A stretch of DNA of 64,000 nucleotides from CAVVAE01 sp963746185 (lineage in GTDB: Bacteria; Actinomycetota; Actinomycetes; Propionibacteriales; Nocardioidaceae), in contig CAVVAE010000004.1 in the NCBI GenBank assembly GCA_963746185.1, forward strand, positions 558,001 to 622,000, given 5' to 3'. The notes below the pieces were generated by a model that was given only the letters and a program-made list of their open reading frames with translations, made no database searches and was not told where the DNA came from. This document shows, piece after piece, positions 46,922 through 56,285 of the stretch. Each line of letters opens with the position of its first letter. The first letter of the stretch is position 1. The translations under genes and the position numbers were made by a program.

Positions 46922-48751
46922 ATGTCGCGAGCAGACGCGTACGCCGCGTTCTATCGCATCTCGCGGGCTCGGTTGCTGCACCAGGTGTATGCGTACTGCG
47001 GTGACACCGAGGTGGCCCAGCGGGCAGTCGCTGATGCCTTCGTCTCCGCTGGCCACCACTGGCGCAAACTCGTCGATGATCCCGACAAGGAAGCCTGGAT
47101 GCGCGAGCGGGCATTCCGCGCGTCCACGCGAACGCAGAACCGCGGCCGCAATCCCTGGTACGTCCGGGCGCTCAAGACGGCCGACGAGCATCGAACGGTG
47201 TTGTCAGCGCTGCTCTCGATGAGTCCCACGGACCGGCAGCTCGTCATCCTGCGTTACCTGGTGGGGCTCGACCTGTCGGCCGCCGGACGCGAGGCCGGCG
47301 TCACCGACGCGGCGGCACAGCACTCACTCGCCAACGCGGCAAAAGTCTTCGCCGAGCACGGTGTCGACGCCAGGCCTGAAGCAATCTACGCAGAACTGAT
47401 GGACCTGCGGCATGACCTCACCGACGAGCCCGTCGACCGGGCTAGCCGCCTGCGTCGTGAGGGCAACCGACGCCGCCACTCCCACATGGGGCTCGCAGCG
47501 TTGTGCTCACTCGCCTTGGTCATCGGGGCCGGCGCCTTGACGGCCGCCCAGCCCGAACGCGTCGTCTCAGAGGCTCCGACAGACCTGCCCAGGAATACCC
47601 CGACCCCGAAGAAGCCGGTCAAAGAAATCGAGGCCAGCGCACTGGCGCCCCTCGCAGCGGTGAAGAAGGTCCCCGCACCCCACCCCTGGCGACAGCTGGA
47701 GACGTCCACCGACTTCGAAGCCGCGATGCCCTACGACGAGTGCCTGACCGGGGTCCCGAGCGATCGGCGAGCACGCCACTTCTACGTCAAGACCTTCGAG
47801 TCCGGCCGCGGCCAGCAGCCAACGGTCGGCACCCAGGCGCTGGAAGTGTCGACCTCGATCCAAGCCGCGGACCGCAACTATCAACGGCTGGTCAAGACGT
47901 TCTCGGCGTGCACGGCGGACAACCACCAAATTCTGGACTTCCGCGTCGTACGTGGCGTCGGTGACGCCGCGAGCGTCGTGTCGTTGAAGTACGTTGACTC
48001 CAACGGCACGCACGAGCAACGCATCGCGATCGGCCAGTCAGGGACGACCGTCACCGTCTGGGTCGTCGACTCGCCTAACGCCAAGCCCGTTGAGCCCCGG
48101 GCGATCGTCAACCTGTTGGCGAGCTCCATTCAGCAGGTGTGCGGCTTGAGCATGGGCGCTTGCGCGCGTCGGCCCTACCAGATCATCCCGCAGGTACCGC
48201 CGAAGATCGATCGAGCCGAGGGCTTCCTCACCGCCCTCGACCTTCCCGTTTTCGAGGGGCTCACCGAGCCATGGGTCGCCACCTCGCCGAACGTTGTACG
48301 CGTCAACCCGGCCGCCACGGACTGCGACCGCACCAACTTCGTCAGGGCCAAGGCGAAGAATGTAGAGGCGCGAAACTTCGTCGTCCCGAGCGAACGGCAG
48401 CTGGCGACGACATTCGGCATGACGGAGACCAAGGGTGTCTTCCCTTCGACACGACGGGCCGACAGGTTCATCGCCGACGTCCGCAAGACAGTGCAAGTGT
48501 GCCACGAGCGACAGCTCTCACTCGAAGTCAACTCCAGCCAGCCGATCGTCGTCGAGCAAGGCCATGGTGACGTGTGGGAGATCAACGTCGCGTCATCGCA
48601 GGCGCAGGGACTGACCTTCCGGATCGCGTTGTTCCGCGTGGGTACGACGGTTGCGCAGGTCACGTTCACTCCGACCAGCGAGTACGACCTGACTCAGGAC
48701 GAGTACATCTCGCTGGCCCGTCGCGCTGCCCTCCGCGTCATCCAGAACTGA
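46922..48751 (+). CDS. Membrane-anchored protein with sigma-70-like N-terminus and extracytoplasmic domain
   Basis: 609 residues from ATG 46922 (GAGGAG upstream; the open frame back to 45770 is antisense to the PerM-like gene). Residues ~1–145 resemble an ECF sigma-factor pair of domains (AYAAFYRISRARLLHQVYAYCGD like region 2; LLSMSPTDRQLVILRYLVGLDLSAAGREAG like region 4). A single transmembrane helix follows (~189–209; GLAALCSLALVIGAGALTAA), then ~400 residues outside the cell with several cysteines and no domain I recognise. It may be a sigma-like regulator tethered to its own sensor, or a degenerate sigma domain kept as an anchor. Its 3' end overlaps sucD by 14 bp on the other strand. Confidence 0.65.
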   Translation: MSRADAYAAFYRISRARLLHQVYAYCGDTEVAQRAVADAFVSAGHHWRKLVDDPDKEAWMRERAFRASTRTQNRGRNPWYVRALKTADEHRTVLSALLSMSPTDRQLVILRYLVGLDLSAAGREAGVTDAAAQHSLANAAKVFAEHGVDARPEAIYAELMDLRHDLTDEPVDRASRLRREGNRRRHSHMGLAALCSLALVIGAGALTAAQPERVVSEAPTDLPRNTPTPKKPVKEIEASALAPLAAVKKVPAPHPWRQLETSTDFEAAMPYDECLTGVPSDRRARHFYVKTFESGRGQQPTVGTQALEVSTSIQAADRNYQRLVKTFSACTADNHQILDFRVVRGVGDAASVVSLKYVDSNGTHEQRIAIGQSGTTVTVWVVDSPNAKPVEPRAIVNLLASSIQQVCGLSMGACARRPYQIIPQVPPKIDRAEGFLTALDLPVFEGLTEPWVATSPNVVRVNPAATDCDRTNFVRAKAKNVEARNFVVPSERQLATTFGMTETKGVFPSTRRADRFIADVRKTVQVCHERQLSLEVNSSQPIVVEQGHGDVWEINVASSQAQGLTFRIALFRVGTTVAQVTFTPTSEYDLTQDEYISLARRAALRVIQN

Positions 48752-49622
48752 GCAGCTCGCGCATCAGCTGGGCGGTCGCCGACGGCGTCTTGCCCACCTT
48801 CACCCCGGCAGCCTCCAGGGCTTCTTGCTTCGCCTGGGCGGTGCCCGACGAGCCCGAGACGATGGCGCCGGCATGGCCCATCGTCTTGCCCTCGGGTGCG
48901 GTGAACCCGGCGACGTACCCCACGACCGGTTTGGTGATGTGGCCGTCGATGTAGGCGGCCGCGCGCTCTTCGGCATCGCCGCCGATCTCTCCGATCATCA
49001 CGATCGCATCTGTCTCTGGATCGTCCTGGAACGCTTGCAGGGCGTCGATGTGCGTGGTTCCGATGATCGGGTCTCCACCGATACCGACGGCTGATGAGAA
49101 GCCGAAGTCACGGAGTTCATACATCATCTGGTAGGTCAGCGTGCCGGACTTGGACACGAGCCCGATCCGGCCCGGCTTCGTGATGTTGGCCGGGATGATG
49201 CCGGCGTTGGACTTCCCTGGACTGATCAGGCCGGGGCAGTTCGGGCCGACGATCCGCGACGTTCCCTTGGATTGCGCATACGCGAAGAACTCCGCCGTGT
49301 CCTTGACCGGCACGCCTTCGGTGATGATGACGATCAGTGGCACTCCCGCATCGACAGACTCGATGACGGCGGCCTTGGTGAACTTGGGTGGTACGAACAC
49401 GACGCTGACATCGGCGCCCGTCGCCTCGACTGCTGCGGAGACTGAGCCGAACACCGGCACGGTCGTGCCCTCGAAGTCGACGGTCTGACCATCCTTGCCT
49501 GGGGTCACACCTCCCACGATCCTGGTGCCTGAGTCGAGCATTCGCTGGGTATGTTTGGAACCTTCCGATCCGGTCATGCCTTGCACAATGACGCGGCTGT
49601 TCTCGTTCAAGAAGATGGCCAT
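48738..49622 (-). CDS. sucD: Succinyl-CoA ligase alpha subunit
   Basis: 294 residues with CoA-binding Rossmann domain (VIVQGMTGSEGSKHTQRML) and ligase domain containing GHAGAIVSG near residue 250, the phosphohistidine loop. Forms succinyl-CoA synthetase with SucC, making ATP or GTP from succinyl-CoA in the TCA cycle. Starts 3 bp after sucC. Confidence 0.97.
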   Translation of the reverse strand: MAIFLNENSRVIVQGMTGSEGSKHTQRMLDSGTRIVGGVTPGKDGQTVDFEGTTVPVFGSVSAAVEATGADVSVVFVPPKFTKAAVIESVDAGVPLIVIITEGVPVKDTAEFFAYAQSKGTSRIVGPNCPGLISPGKSNAGIIPANITKPGRIGLVSKSGTLTYQMMYELRDFGFSSAVGIGGDPIIGTTHIDALQAFQDDPETDAIVMIGEIGGDAEERAAAYIDGHITKPVVGYVAGFTAPEGKTMGHAGAIVSGSSGTAQAKQEALEAAGVKVGKTPSATAQLMRELLSSG

Positions 49623-49625
49623 CGG

Positions 49626-50813
49626 TCAGTCCTTCCCCTGCTCGGCTGGACTCAGCGCGGCGAGTTCGGCGGCCCGGTCGGCGGCACCGTCCATCGTGTC
49701 GACCATCGTCACCAGCGGGTGGTTCGCCTCGTTGAGAATGCGGCGTCCCTCGTCCACGTTGTTGCCGTCGAGGCGGACGACGAGCGGCTTGTTGGCTTCG
49801 TCACCGAGCAGCTGGAGCGCGTGCACGATGCCGTTGGCGACGGCGTCGCAGGCCGTGATTCCGCCGAAGACGTTGACGAACACACTCTTCACCTGCGGAT
49901 CCCCGAGCACGATGTGCAAGCCGTCGGCCATCACCTGGGCCGAGGCCCCACCACCGATGTCGAGGAAGTTGGCCGGCTTGACGTTGTCGTGAGCCACTCC
50001 GGAGTACGCGACGACATCCAGCGTCGACATGACGAGTCCGGCACCGTTACCGATGATGCCGACCTCGCCGTCGAGCTTGACGTAGTTGAGGCCCTTCTCC
50101 TTGGCCTCCGCCTCCAGCGGATCAGCCGCCGCCTTGTCCTCGAAGACCGAGTGGCCCGGGTGGCGGAAGTCGGCGTTCTCGTCGAGCGTGACCTTGCCGT
50201 CAAGCGCGTCAAGGTGGCCGTTCCCGAGCCTCACCAGCGGGTTGACCTCGACAAGCGAAGCATCTTCTTCGACAAACACCGTCCAGAGCTTCTGGATGAC
50301 CTCGACCGCCTCGTCGGCGACGTCAGCAGGGAAGCCGGTTGCTTCGACGATCTCGCGGGCCTTCGCCTCGTCGACTCCGACGAGCGGGTCGATGCCCACC
50401 TTGGCGACCGCGTCGGGGTTCTCGTGTGCCGTGACCTCGATCTCGATACCACCGGCGGTGCTGGCGATGCAGAGGTATTGACGGGTGGCTCGGTCGACGA
50501 GGTAGGAGAAGTAGTACTCCTCCGCGATGTCGGCTGTCGGGGCGACGAGCACCCGGTGCACGGTGTGGCCCTTGATGTCCATGCCGAGAATCTGGTCCGC
50601 TTTGGCGACAGCGTCGTCTGGCGTCTCGGCGAGCTTGACGCCGCCGGCCTTGCCACGGCCACCGACCTTGACCTGGGCTTTGACGACGACGCGCCCACCG
50701 AGCTTCTCGGCAGCGGCGCGGGCATCTTCGGCTTTCTCGACGACGACGCCCATCGAGACGGGTACGTCGTGCTTCGCGAAGAGCTCCTTCGCTTGGTACT
50801 CCATCAAATCCAC
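49626..50813 (-). CDS. sucC: Succinyl-CoA ligase beta subunit
   Basis: 395 residues: ATP-grasp domain starting MEYQAKELFAKHDVPV, GGRGKAGGVKLA near residue 51, and C-terminal domain with NVFGGITACDAVANGI. A GTG at 50813 with GGAG eight bases upstream is the likely start; the ATG three codons on is the alternative. The succinyl-CoA it consumes is also the product of the methylmalonyl-CoA mutase encoded in this window. Confidence 0.96.
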   Translation of the reverse strand: MDLMEYQAKELFAKHDVPVSMGVVVEKAEDARAAAEKLGGRVVVKAQVKVGGRGKAGGVKLAETPDDAVAKADQILGMDIKGHTVHRVLVAPTADIAEEYYFSYLVDRATRQYLCIASTAGGIEIEVTAHENPDAVAKVGIDPLVGVDEAKAREIVEATGFPADVADEAVEVIQKLWTVFVEEDASLVEVNPLVRLGNGHLDALDGKVTLDENADFRHPGHSVFEDKAAADPLEAEAKEKGLNYVKLDGEVGIIGNGAGLVMSTLDVVAYSGVAHDNVKPANFLDIGGGASAQVMADGLHIVLGDPQVKSVFVNVFGGITACDAVANGIVHALQLLGDEANKPLVVRLDGNNVDEGRRILNEANHPLVTMVDTMDGAADRAAELAALSPAEQGKD

Positions 50814-50937
50814 GGTGTTTGCTCCACGGTGAGTGCCGTCCTTTGGATGCTGATCGGCGTGGCAGGAATCCCTCTGACCCTAGCCACGATGCGGCGCTTT
50901 GGCAGACTCGGGGTCGGCACCGATCGAAGGGAGCCCG

Positions 50938-51861
50938 ATGCCCCATCCGGAACAGCGTCGACTGACCCGGCGCACCGTCGACTCGGGTGGCTTGCGGCTC
51001 GCCGTGTGGGAAGGCCCGAAAACCGGACCGACGGTGATTCTCGTGCACGGGTTCCCCGACACCCATGTCGTCTGGGACAGGGTGATCCCGCTGCTCACCG
51101 CTGACTTCCACTGCGTGACGTACGACGTTCGAGGAGCGGGGGAGTCGCAGGTCCCGGCCAGTCGAGACGGCTACCGGCTGGCCCGTCTCCTTGACGACCT
51201 CGTGGCCGTAATCGAAGCGGTGTCACCTGACAGTCCAGTCCATCTCGTCGGCCACGACTGGGGGTCGGTCCAGCTCTGGGACGCGGTGATCCGTGAACGG
51301 CCGGACCCGCGCCTCACCGGGCGGATCGCGTCGTTCACGTCGATCAGCGGACCATGTCTCGACCATGTCCGGGCACTCGTCACCGCGGCGTGGCGCGGCG
51401 GCTGGACCCGCAAACGCGAGGTACTGTCGCAGGCGAGGCACTCCTGGTACGTCTTCGCTTTTCAGATGCCGGTGATCCCAGAGTTCGTGCTGCGCCGGAT
51501 GAACCGTCGGTTGATCCAGACTCGCCAGCGGGGCAGCTACCACTTTGCGTCGACTCTCCCCGAAGACGCCGCCCACGGCGTCAACCTCTACCGCGCGAAC
51601 CTGTTCGGCCGTCCCCGGGTGCCAGGCGGCCCGCACACCCAAGTGCCGGTCCAGGTGCTGGTGCCGTTGCGGGACGCCTACGTCACGCCGGCCTTCTTTC
51701 GCGACCTCCATCGCTTCGTCCCCGCCCTCGAACGCGTCGATCTCGACGCCGGTCACTGGGTGCCCTACACGCATCCGAACGAGGTCGCCGACCAGGTCGC
51801 GGACTTCGTCCAGGCCCACGAATGGCCTGGTCGTCGCGGCGGGCAAAATGCACGGACGTGA
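50938..51861 (+). CDS. Alpha/beta hydrolase (epoxide-hydrolase/haloalkane-dehalogenase-like)
   Basis: 307 residues. Oxyanion motif HGFPDTHVVWD near residue 37 and nucleophile elbow VGHDWGSVQLWD near residue 104, where the nucleophile is Asp, as in epoxide hydrolases and dehalogenases, not Ser. The C-terminal GHWVPYTHP supplies the His. ATG 50938 is preferred because GAAGGGAG precedes it. Substrate unknown. Confidence 0.82.
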   Translation: MPHPEQRRLTRRTVDSGGLRLAVWEGPKTGPTVILVHGFPDTHVVWDRVIPLLTADFHCVTYDVRGAGESQVPASRDGYRLARLLDDLVAVIEAVSPDSPVHLVGHDWGSVQLWDAVIRERPDPRLTGRIASFTSISGPCLDHVRALVTAAWRGGWTRKREVLSQARHSWYVFAFQMPVIPEFVLRRMNRRLIQTRQRGSYHFASTLPEDAAHGVNLYRANLFGRPRVPGGPHTQVPVQVLVPLRDAYVTPAFFRDLHRFVPALERVDLDAGHWVPYTHPNEVADQVADFVQAHEWPGRRGGQNART

Positions 51862-51943
51862 CGTGCGTCAAGGTCGTCGCAAGATAACTCGGTAGCCGCT
51901 GGCTCGTTAACTCCACCAGAAGCCATCGGCATCGGAGGAAACC

Positions 51944-53833
51944 TTGCGCGCGTCCCATCCTCGTCTCGCGGCCATCGCCGCCACCGTTCTCGGTCTGGTG
52001 GCTGCGACGGCATCCCTTCCTGGTCCCGCCGGCGCTTCCGCGAAGGACGAGGGGCAGACAACCGCAGCCGCCGCGTCGGTGGCCAAGCGACCGGCGTACA
52101 CGAAACGCGCCGTCACGATCCCCGTGCGAATCGGCCCGAACAATGACACCAAATGCACCATTGCCGCTGATCTCTACCGGCCGGCCGGTGTGAGCAGCCG
52201 TCACCGCGCACCCGCCATCTTGACCACGAACGGCTTCGGTGGCGCGAAGGACGACGCCAACCAAGCTGGCATCGGCAGGGGCTTTGCCCAGGAGGGGTAC
52301 GTCGTGCTGAGCTACTCGGGGCTCGGCTTCGGTGGGTCCGGCTGTCGCATCTACCTCGACTCGCCCGCCTACGACGGCAGAGCCGGCAAGCAACTCGTGA
52401 GCGTCCTCGCGGGATCGAAGCGGGCTTTCTCGGTCGCGTCAGGGAAGGCGTTCCGCATCGGCTACGTCGCCCAGGAGAGGCCGGGCGACCCGCGCGTCGG
52501 CATGATCGGCGGTTCTTACGGTGGCCAGATCCAGTACGCCGTCGCCAAGCAGGACCGGCGTGTGGACGCGTTGATCCCGATCATCACGTGGAACGACCTC
52601 AGCTACTCCCTCGCGCCCAACAACACGAGTCTGCGGGGCGTCACCTACGGCACACCCGGCGTGCACAAGAGGGAGTGGACCAGCTTCTTCTTCGCGGTCG
52701 GCATCGCCGACGGCATTTCCGGCGCCGGCGTCGACCCGACGCGCAACGTCGGCTGCCCCAACTTCGACCAGCGAGCCTGCCAGGCGAAGGCCCAGCTCGA
52801 GGTTCAGGGCTACCCGGACGCGCAGACCCGGCGCTTCGCCCGGCAGGCGTCCGTTTCGTCGTACATGAGTCGCATCAAAGCGCCGACGTTGCTCGTGCAG
52901 GGCGAGAAGGACACGCTCTTCGACCTGCAAGAGGCCGTTGCGACCTACCAGGCGTTGCGCAGGAACGGCACGCCGACTCGGATGGTCTGGCAGTCGTGGG
53001 GACACTCGGACGGCACCCCCGCGGCCGGCGAGGTCGACCTCGGTGCCAACAGCATCCGCGACAGCTACCTCGGTCGCCGGTTCCTCAACTGGATGGACCA
53101 CTACGTCCGCGGCCACGACGCCGCTCCCGTCGGTCCGCGGTTCTGCTACTTCCGTGACTGGGTCCACTACAACACCGCGCCGAAGCACGCCGGCCGCGCC
53201 ATCGCCAAGGCGTATACCTGTAAGGGTTCCTACACGGGTGACCACCTCAATGCACGGCTGTACTTCACCGGCGACGGAGCACTCACGAAGCATGCGGCCA
53301 AGGTGCAGTCGGGCAGCGCGTCGTACGCCAGCGCGCCAGGTGCGCCCACCAGCTACAGCGAGACCTCAGCGTTGGAAGGCGACACCGTCAACCTCCCGCC
53401 GACTGACGCGCCCGGCACGTTCGCAGCCTTCACGAGTCGCCGTCTCGACAAGCCGGCAGCGATCGTGGGCAGCCCCACGCTGACGCTGCACCTTCAAGCG
53501 TCGGTCGCCGAGGCCGGCCAGGACGTCGATCCCGGTGCGCACCTCGTGCTGTTCGCGAAGATCTACGACGTCGCGCCCGACGGCTCGATCGCCCTGCACA
53601 ACCGGCTGATCTCGCCGGTCCGCGTGACCGACGTTAAGAAGGCCGTGCACATCACGCTTCCCGGCGTCGTTCAGCGCATCAAGGCTGGGCACCGGATTCG
53701 CGTGGTGTTGGCCGCCAGCGACGCGGCATACGCCGGCAACACCGTGGTGCAGCCGGTCACGGTCACGACGGCACGCAAGCACCCGAGCGTGCTCAGGGTT
53801 CCGCTTGCGACAGGGCGCCTGCACTTCCGCTAA
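51944..53833 (+). CDS. Secreted CocE/NonD-family (X-Pro dipeptidyl-peptidase S15-like) hydrolase
   Basis: 629 residues starting at TTG 51944, supported by GGAGGAAACC just before it. A signal peptide (RLAAIAATVLGLVAATASLPGPAGA) indicates export. The alpha/beta-hydrolase core has GGSYGGQIQY (Ser nucleophile) near residue 189, a conserved Asp region GEKDTLFD near 322 and the His in WGHSDG near 350. A C-terminal jelly-roll domain (~400–629) completes the CocE/PepX architecture. Probably an esterase or peptidase acting outside the cell. Confidence 0.85.
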   Translation: MRASHPRLAAIAATVLGLVAATASLPGPAGASAKDEGQTTAAAASVAKRPAYTKRAVTIPVRIGPNNDTKCTIAADLYRPAGVSSRHRAPAILTTNGFGGAKDDANQAGIGRGFAQEGYVVLSYSGLGFGGSGCRIYLDSPAYDGRAGKQLVSVLAGSKRAFSVASGKAFRIGYVAQERPGDPRVGMIGGSYGGQIQYAVAKQDRRVDALIPIITWNDLSYSLAPNNTSLRGVTYGTPGVHKREWTSFFFAVGIADGISGAGVDPTRNVGCPNFDQRACQAKAQLEVQGYPDAQTRRFARQASVSSYMSRIKAPTLLVQGEKDTLFDLQEAVATYQALRRNGTPTRMVWQSWGHSDGTPAAGEVDLGANSIRDSYLGRRFLNWMDHYVRGHDAAPVGPRFCYFRDWVHYNTAPKHAGRAIAKAYTCKGSYTGDHLNARLYFTGDGALTKHAAKVQSGSASYASAPGAPTSYSETSALEGDTVNLPPTDAPGTFAAFTSRRLDKPAAIVGSPTLTLHLQASVAEAGQDVDPGAHLVLFAKIYDVAPDGSIALHNRLISPVRVTDVKKAVHITLPGVVQRIKAGHRIRVVLAASDAAYAGNTVVQPVTVTTARKHPSVLRVPLATGRLHFR

Positions 53834-53950
53834 CCGCCCTCCTCGAACTCGCTGCTTCAACTGCATCCGATGCTTCAACTGCATCGAAATGGGCACCCCC
53901 GTAATGCCGCGGAATGCCCGCCCACGTTGTCAGTTGAGGAGGCCGACTCG

Positions 53951-55681
53951 ATGTCTACCGTCGCCGAAATGATCGTCACTGCCCTGGCTGAGCACCAAGT
54001 CAAGACGATCTGGGGAGTGGTAGGCGACGCACTCAACCCGGTCACGGACGCGATCCGACGCGAAGACCGCATCGAGTGGATCGGCGTTCGACATGAAGAA
54101 GTCGGCGCGTTCGCCGCCGGTGCTCAGGCCCAACTCACTGGTTCCCTCGGCGTATGCATGGGCACGGTCGGACCAGGCTCTGTGCATCTGCTCAACGGTC
54201 TCTATGACGCGAAGAAGTCACACGCGCCAGTCCTCGCGCTGTGCGGCCAGGTGCCGGTCGCCGAGATCGGCAGCGACTTCTTCCAAGAGGTCAACAACGA
54301 CCTGCTTTTCAGTGATGTCTCCGTGTTCTCGCAAACGGTGACGAGTGCGAGCCAGATGCCGCAACTGCTCGAGCAGGCAGTCAACGCCGCCCTCCAGAAG
54401 CAGGGGGTCGCAGTCCTGACCTTGCCGGGCGATGTCGGTTCGCTCGATCTGCCCAAGCACACTCGGCTGCCGAGATTCGTAGCTTCGCACCAGCCCACCA
54501 CGCCAGCGCCGGCGGATGTCAGCGAGGCGGCCGCACTGCTCAATGACGCAGGCAAAGTCACCCTGCTCGTCGGTCAGGGCGCCAGAGAAGCGCGCGAAGA
54601 GGTGCTCGCCCTGGCGGAGGCGTGCCAGGCACCCGTCGTTCTGACCCTCAAAGCCAAGGAGGGGCTGGAGCACGACAACCGGTTCCAGGTCGGCCAGACC
54701 GGTCTCATCGGGAACCCGGCTGCCGCCAAAGCCCTCGACGGATGCGACCTCCTGTTCATGGTGGGGACGGACTTCCCGTATCGAGACTGGTATCCCGAAG
54801 GGAAGCGCGTGGTACAGCTCGACGCCCGCGCCGAGCACATTGGCCGCCGTACGTCGATCGACGTCGGACTCGTGGGTCACGCGGCTCCGACGCTGCAAGC
54901 GATGCTCCCGTTGCTCACTACGAAGCACGACGCCGACCACCTCGAGGACGTCAGATCGAAGTACGACGCCTGGGTGCAGCGTCAACAACGCCTCACCGAT
55001 CCCGAGTACGACGAATCAAGCGGAGGCCTGTTCAGGCGCAAGCTCGACAACACCGAGGATCGCATCCGACCCGAACTGTTGGCCGCAGCAGTCGACCAGT
55101 ACGCGGCGGAGGACGCGATCTTCACATCGGACACCGGGATGTCGACGGTGTGGCTATCGCGCTTCGTGGCGATGCGTGGTCATCGCAGGTTGCTCGGGAG
55201 CTACAACCTCGGCTCGATGGCCAATGCGATGCCGCAGGCGCTTGGCGCGCAAGCTCTCGACCGATCTCGTCAGGTCATTGCGTTCTGTGGCGACGGCGGA
55301 CTCACGATGCTGCTCGGCGATCTCCTCACTGCGGTGAGCCACGAACTTCCGGCGACCTTCGTGGTCTTCAACAACGGCAGACTCGGCATGGTGAAGCTCG
55401 AGCAGGAAGAAGGGGGCCTTCCAGAGTTCGGGACGGTTCTGCACAACCCTGACCTCGCTGCCGTGGCGCAGGCGATGGGCCTCACGGGAATCAAAGTGAC
55501 TGACCCCGGCGATGTGCACCGGGCCGTGCAGCAGGCGCTGGCACACCCTGGTCCGGTGCTCCTGGACGTCGAGACGAACGCCGAAGAGGTGGCGGTTCCG
55601 CCGAAGCCTGGACTGGAGCAGGCCTGGGGCTTCGCTGTGGCGAAGCTCAAGGAGGGCGTCGTCAGCCGCGGCGCGGAGTGA
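53951..55681 (+). CDS. poxB: Thiamine-pyrophosphate-dependent pyruvate dehydrogenase (quinone)/pyruvate oxidase-like
   Basis: 576 residues from ATG 53951 with AGGAGG eight bases upstream. N-terminal TPP-binding half (EHQVKTIWGVVGDALNPVTDAI; catalytic Glu in GVRHEEVGAFAAGAQA), central FAD-type domain, and C-terminal TPP motif CGDGGLTMLLGDLLTAV … FNNG. PoxB decarboxylates pyruvate to acetate and passes electrons to the quinone pool. Related family members include acetolactate synthase-like enzymes, but the N-terminal pattern fits PoxB/YdaP best. Confidence 0.86.
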   Translation: MSTVAEMIVTALAEHQVKTIWGVVGDALNPVTDAIRREDRIEWIGVRHEEVGAFAAGAQAQLTGSLGVCMGTVGPGSVHLLNGLYDAKKSHAPVLALCGQVPVAEIGSDFFQEVNNDLLFSDVSVFSQTVTSASQMPQLLEQAVNAALQKQGVAVLTLPGDVGSLDLPKHTRLPRFVASHQPTTPAPADVSEAAALLNDAGKVTLLVGQGAREAREEVLALAEACQAPVVLTLKAKEGLEHDNRFQVGQTGLIGNPAAAKALDGCDLLFMVGTDFPYRDWYPEGKRVVQLDARAEHIGRRTSIDVGLVGHAAPTLQAMLPLLTTKHDADHLEDVRSKYDAWVQRQQRLTDPEYDESSGGLFRRKLDNTEDRIRPELLAAAVDQYAAEDAIFTSDTGMSTVWLSRFVAMRGHRRLLGSYNLGSMANAMPQALGAQALDRSRQVIAFCGDGGLTMLLGDLLTAVSHELPATFVVFNNGRLGMVKLEQEEGGLPEFGTVLHNPDLAAVAQAMGLTGIKVTDPGDVHRAVQQALAHPGPVLLDVETNAEEVAVPPKPGLEQAWGFAVAKLKEGVVSRGAE

Positions 55682-55696
55682 ACTCCAGCGCCAGGC

Positions 55697-56092
55697 TCAG
55701 GCGTCGCTCATCGCGGAGTTGACCCAGTTGACGACGTCTTGGGTCTTGGTGCCAGGGGTGAAGATCTTCGCCACCCCAGCCTCCTCAAGGAGCGGGATGT
55801 CGGCCTCGGGGATGATGCCGCCGCCGAAGACCAGGATGTCGCCGGCGTCGCGCTCAGCAAGCAACGCGAGCAGCTTCCGAAACAGGGTCATGTGAGCACC
55901 GGACAGCACCGAGAGTCCGATGATGTCGGCGTCCTCTTGCAGCGCGGTCTCGACGATCTGCTCGGGCGTCTGGTGCAGACCGGTGTAGATGACCTCCATA
56001 CCTGCATCGCGGAGAGCGCGAGCGATGACTTTGGCACCGCGGTCATGACCGTCCAGTCCCGGCTTGGCGATCACCACGCGAATGGGGGCCAC
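55697..56092 (-). CDS. Methylmalonyl-CoA mutase-type small cobalamin-binding subunit
   Basis: 131 residues from GTG 56092, chosen because AGGCGGTGA lies seven bases upstream; an open frame continues 31 codons further without an RBS. KPGLDGHDRGAKVIARALRDAGMEVIYTG holds the D-x-H-x-x-G motif (axial His16), with LSVLSGAHM and VFGGGIIP as the other corrin-contact loops. This is the stand-alone partner expected by the large subunit at 1109–2686, although the two genes are 53 kb apart. Convergent with poxB. Confidence 0.9.
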   Translation of the reverse strand: MAPIRVVIAKPGLDGHDRGAKVIARALRDAGMEVIYTGLHQTPEQIVETALQEDADIIGLSVLSGAHMTLFRKLLALLAERDAGDILVFGGGIIPEADIPLLEEAGVAKIFTPGTKTQDVVNWVNSAMSDA

Positions 56093-56210
56093 GTGCTGCT
56101 CACCGCCTCTCACCCTTTGCCGCAGGTTTGTCCACACGGCTGCTGTCCGACTTGTTGTACGACGCTCGCAGACTAGCCAATGCACGTCCCCCGGCCACCT
56201 TCTGGGTAGC

Positions 56211-56226
56211 GTGTGATTACGATCAC
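56211..56226. promoter_or_regulatory. CRP-like binding site upstream of the lipase-like gene
   Basis: TGTGA-TTACGA-TCACT matches the CRP/GlxR consensus TGTGA-N6-TCACA at 9 of 10 fixed positions and lies 60 bp before the start of the alpha/beta hydrolase at 56286. The divergent mutase-subunit gene is 119 bp away on the other side. Confidence 0.5.
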
Positions 56227-56285
56227 TGTGCTTCGGGAGTCACCGCAGCGAGTCACGACGGTGGAAACATGTCGTCAGCGAGGAA

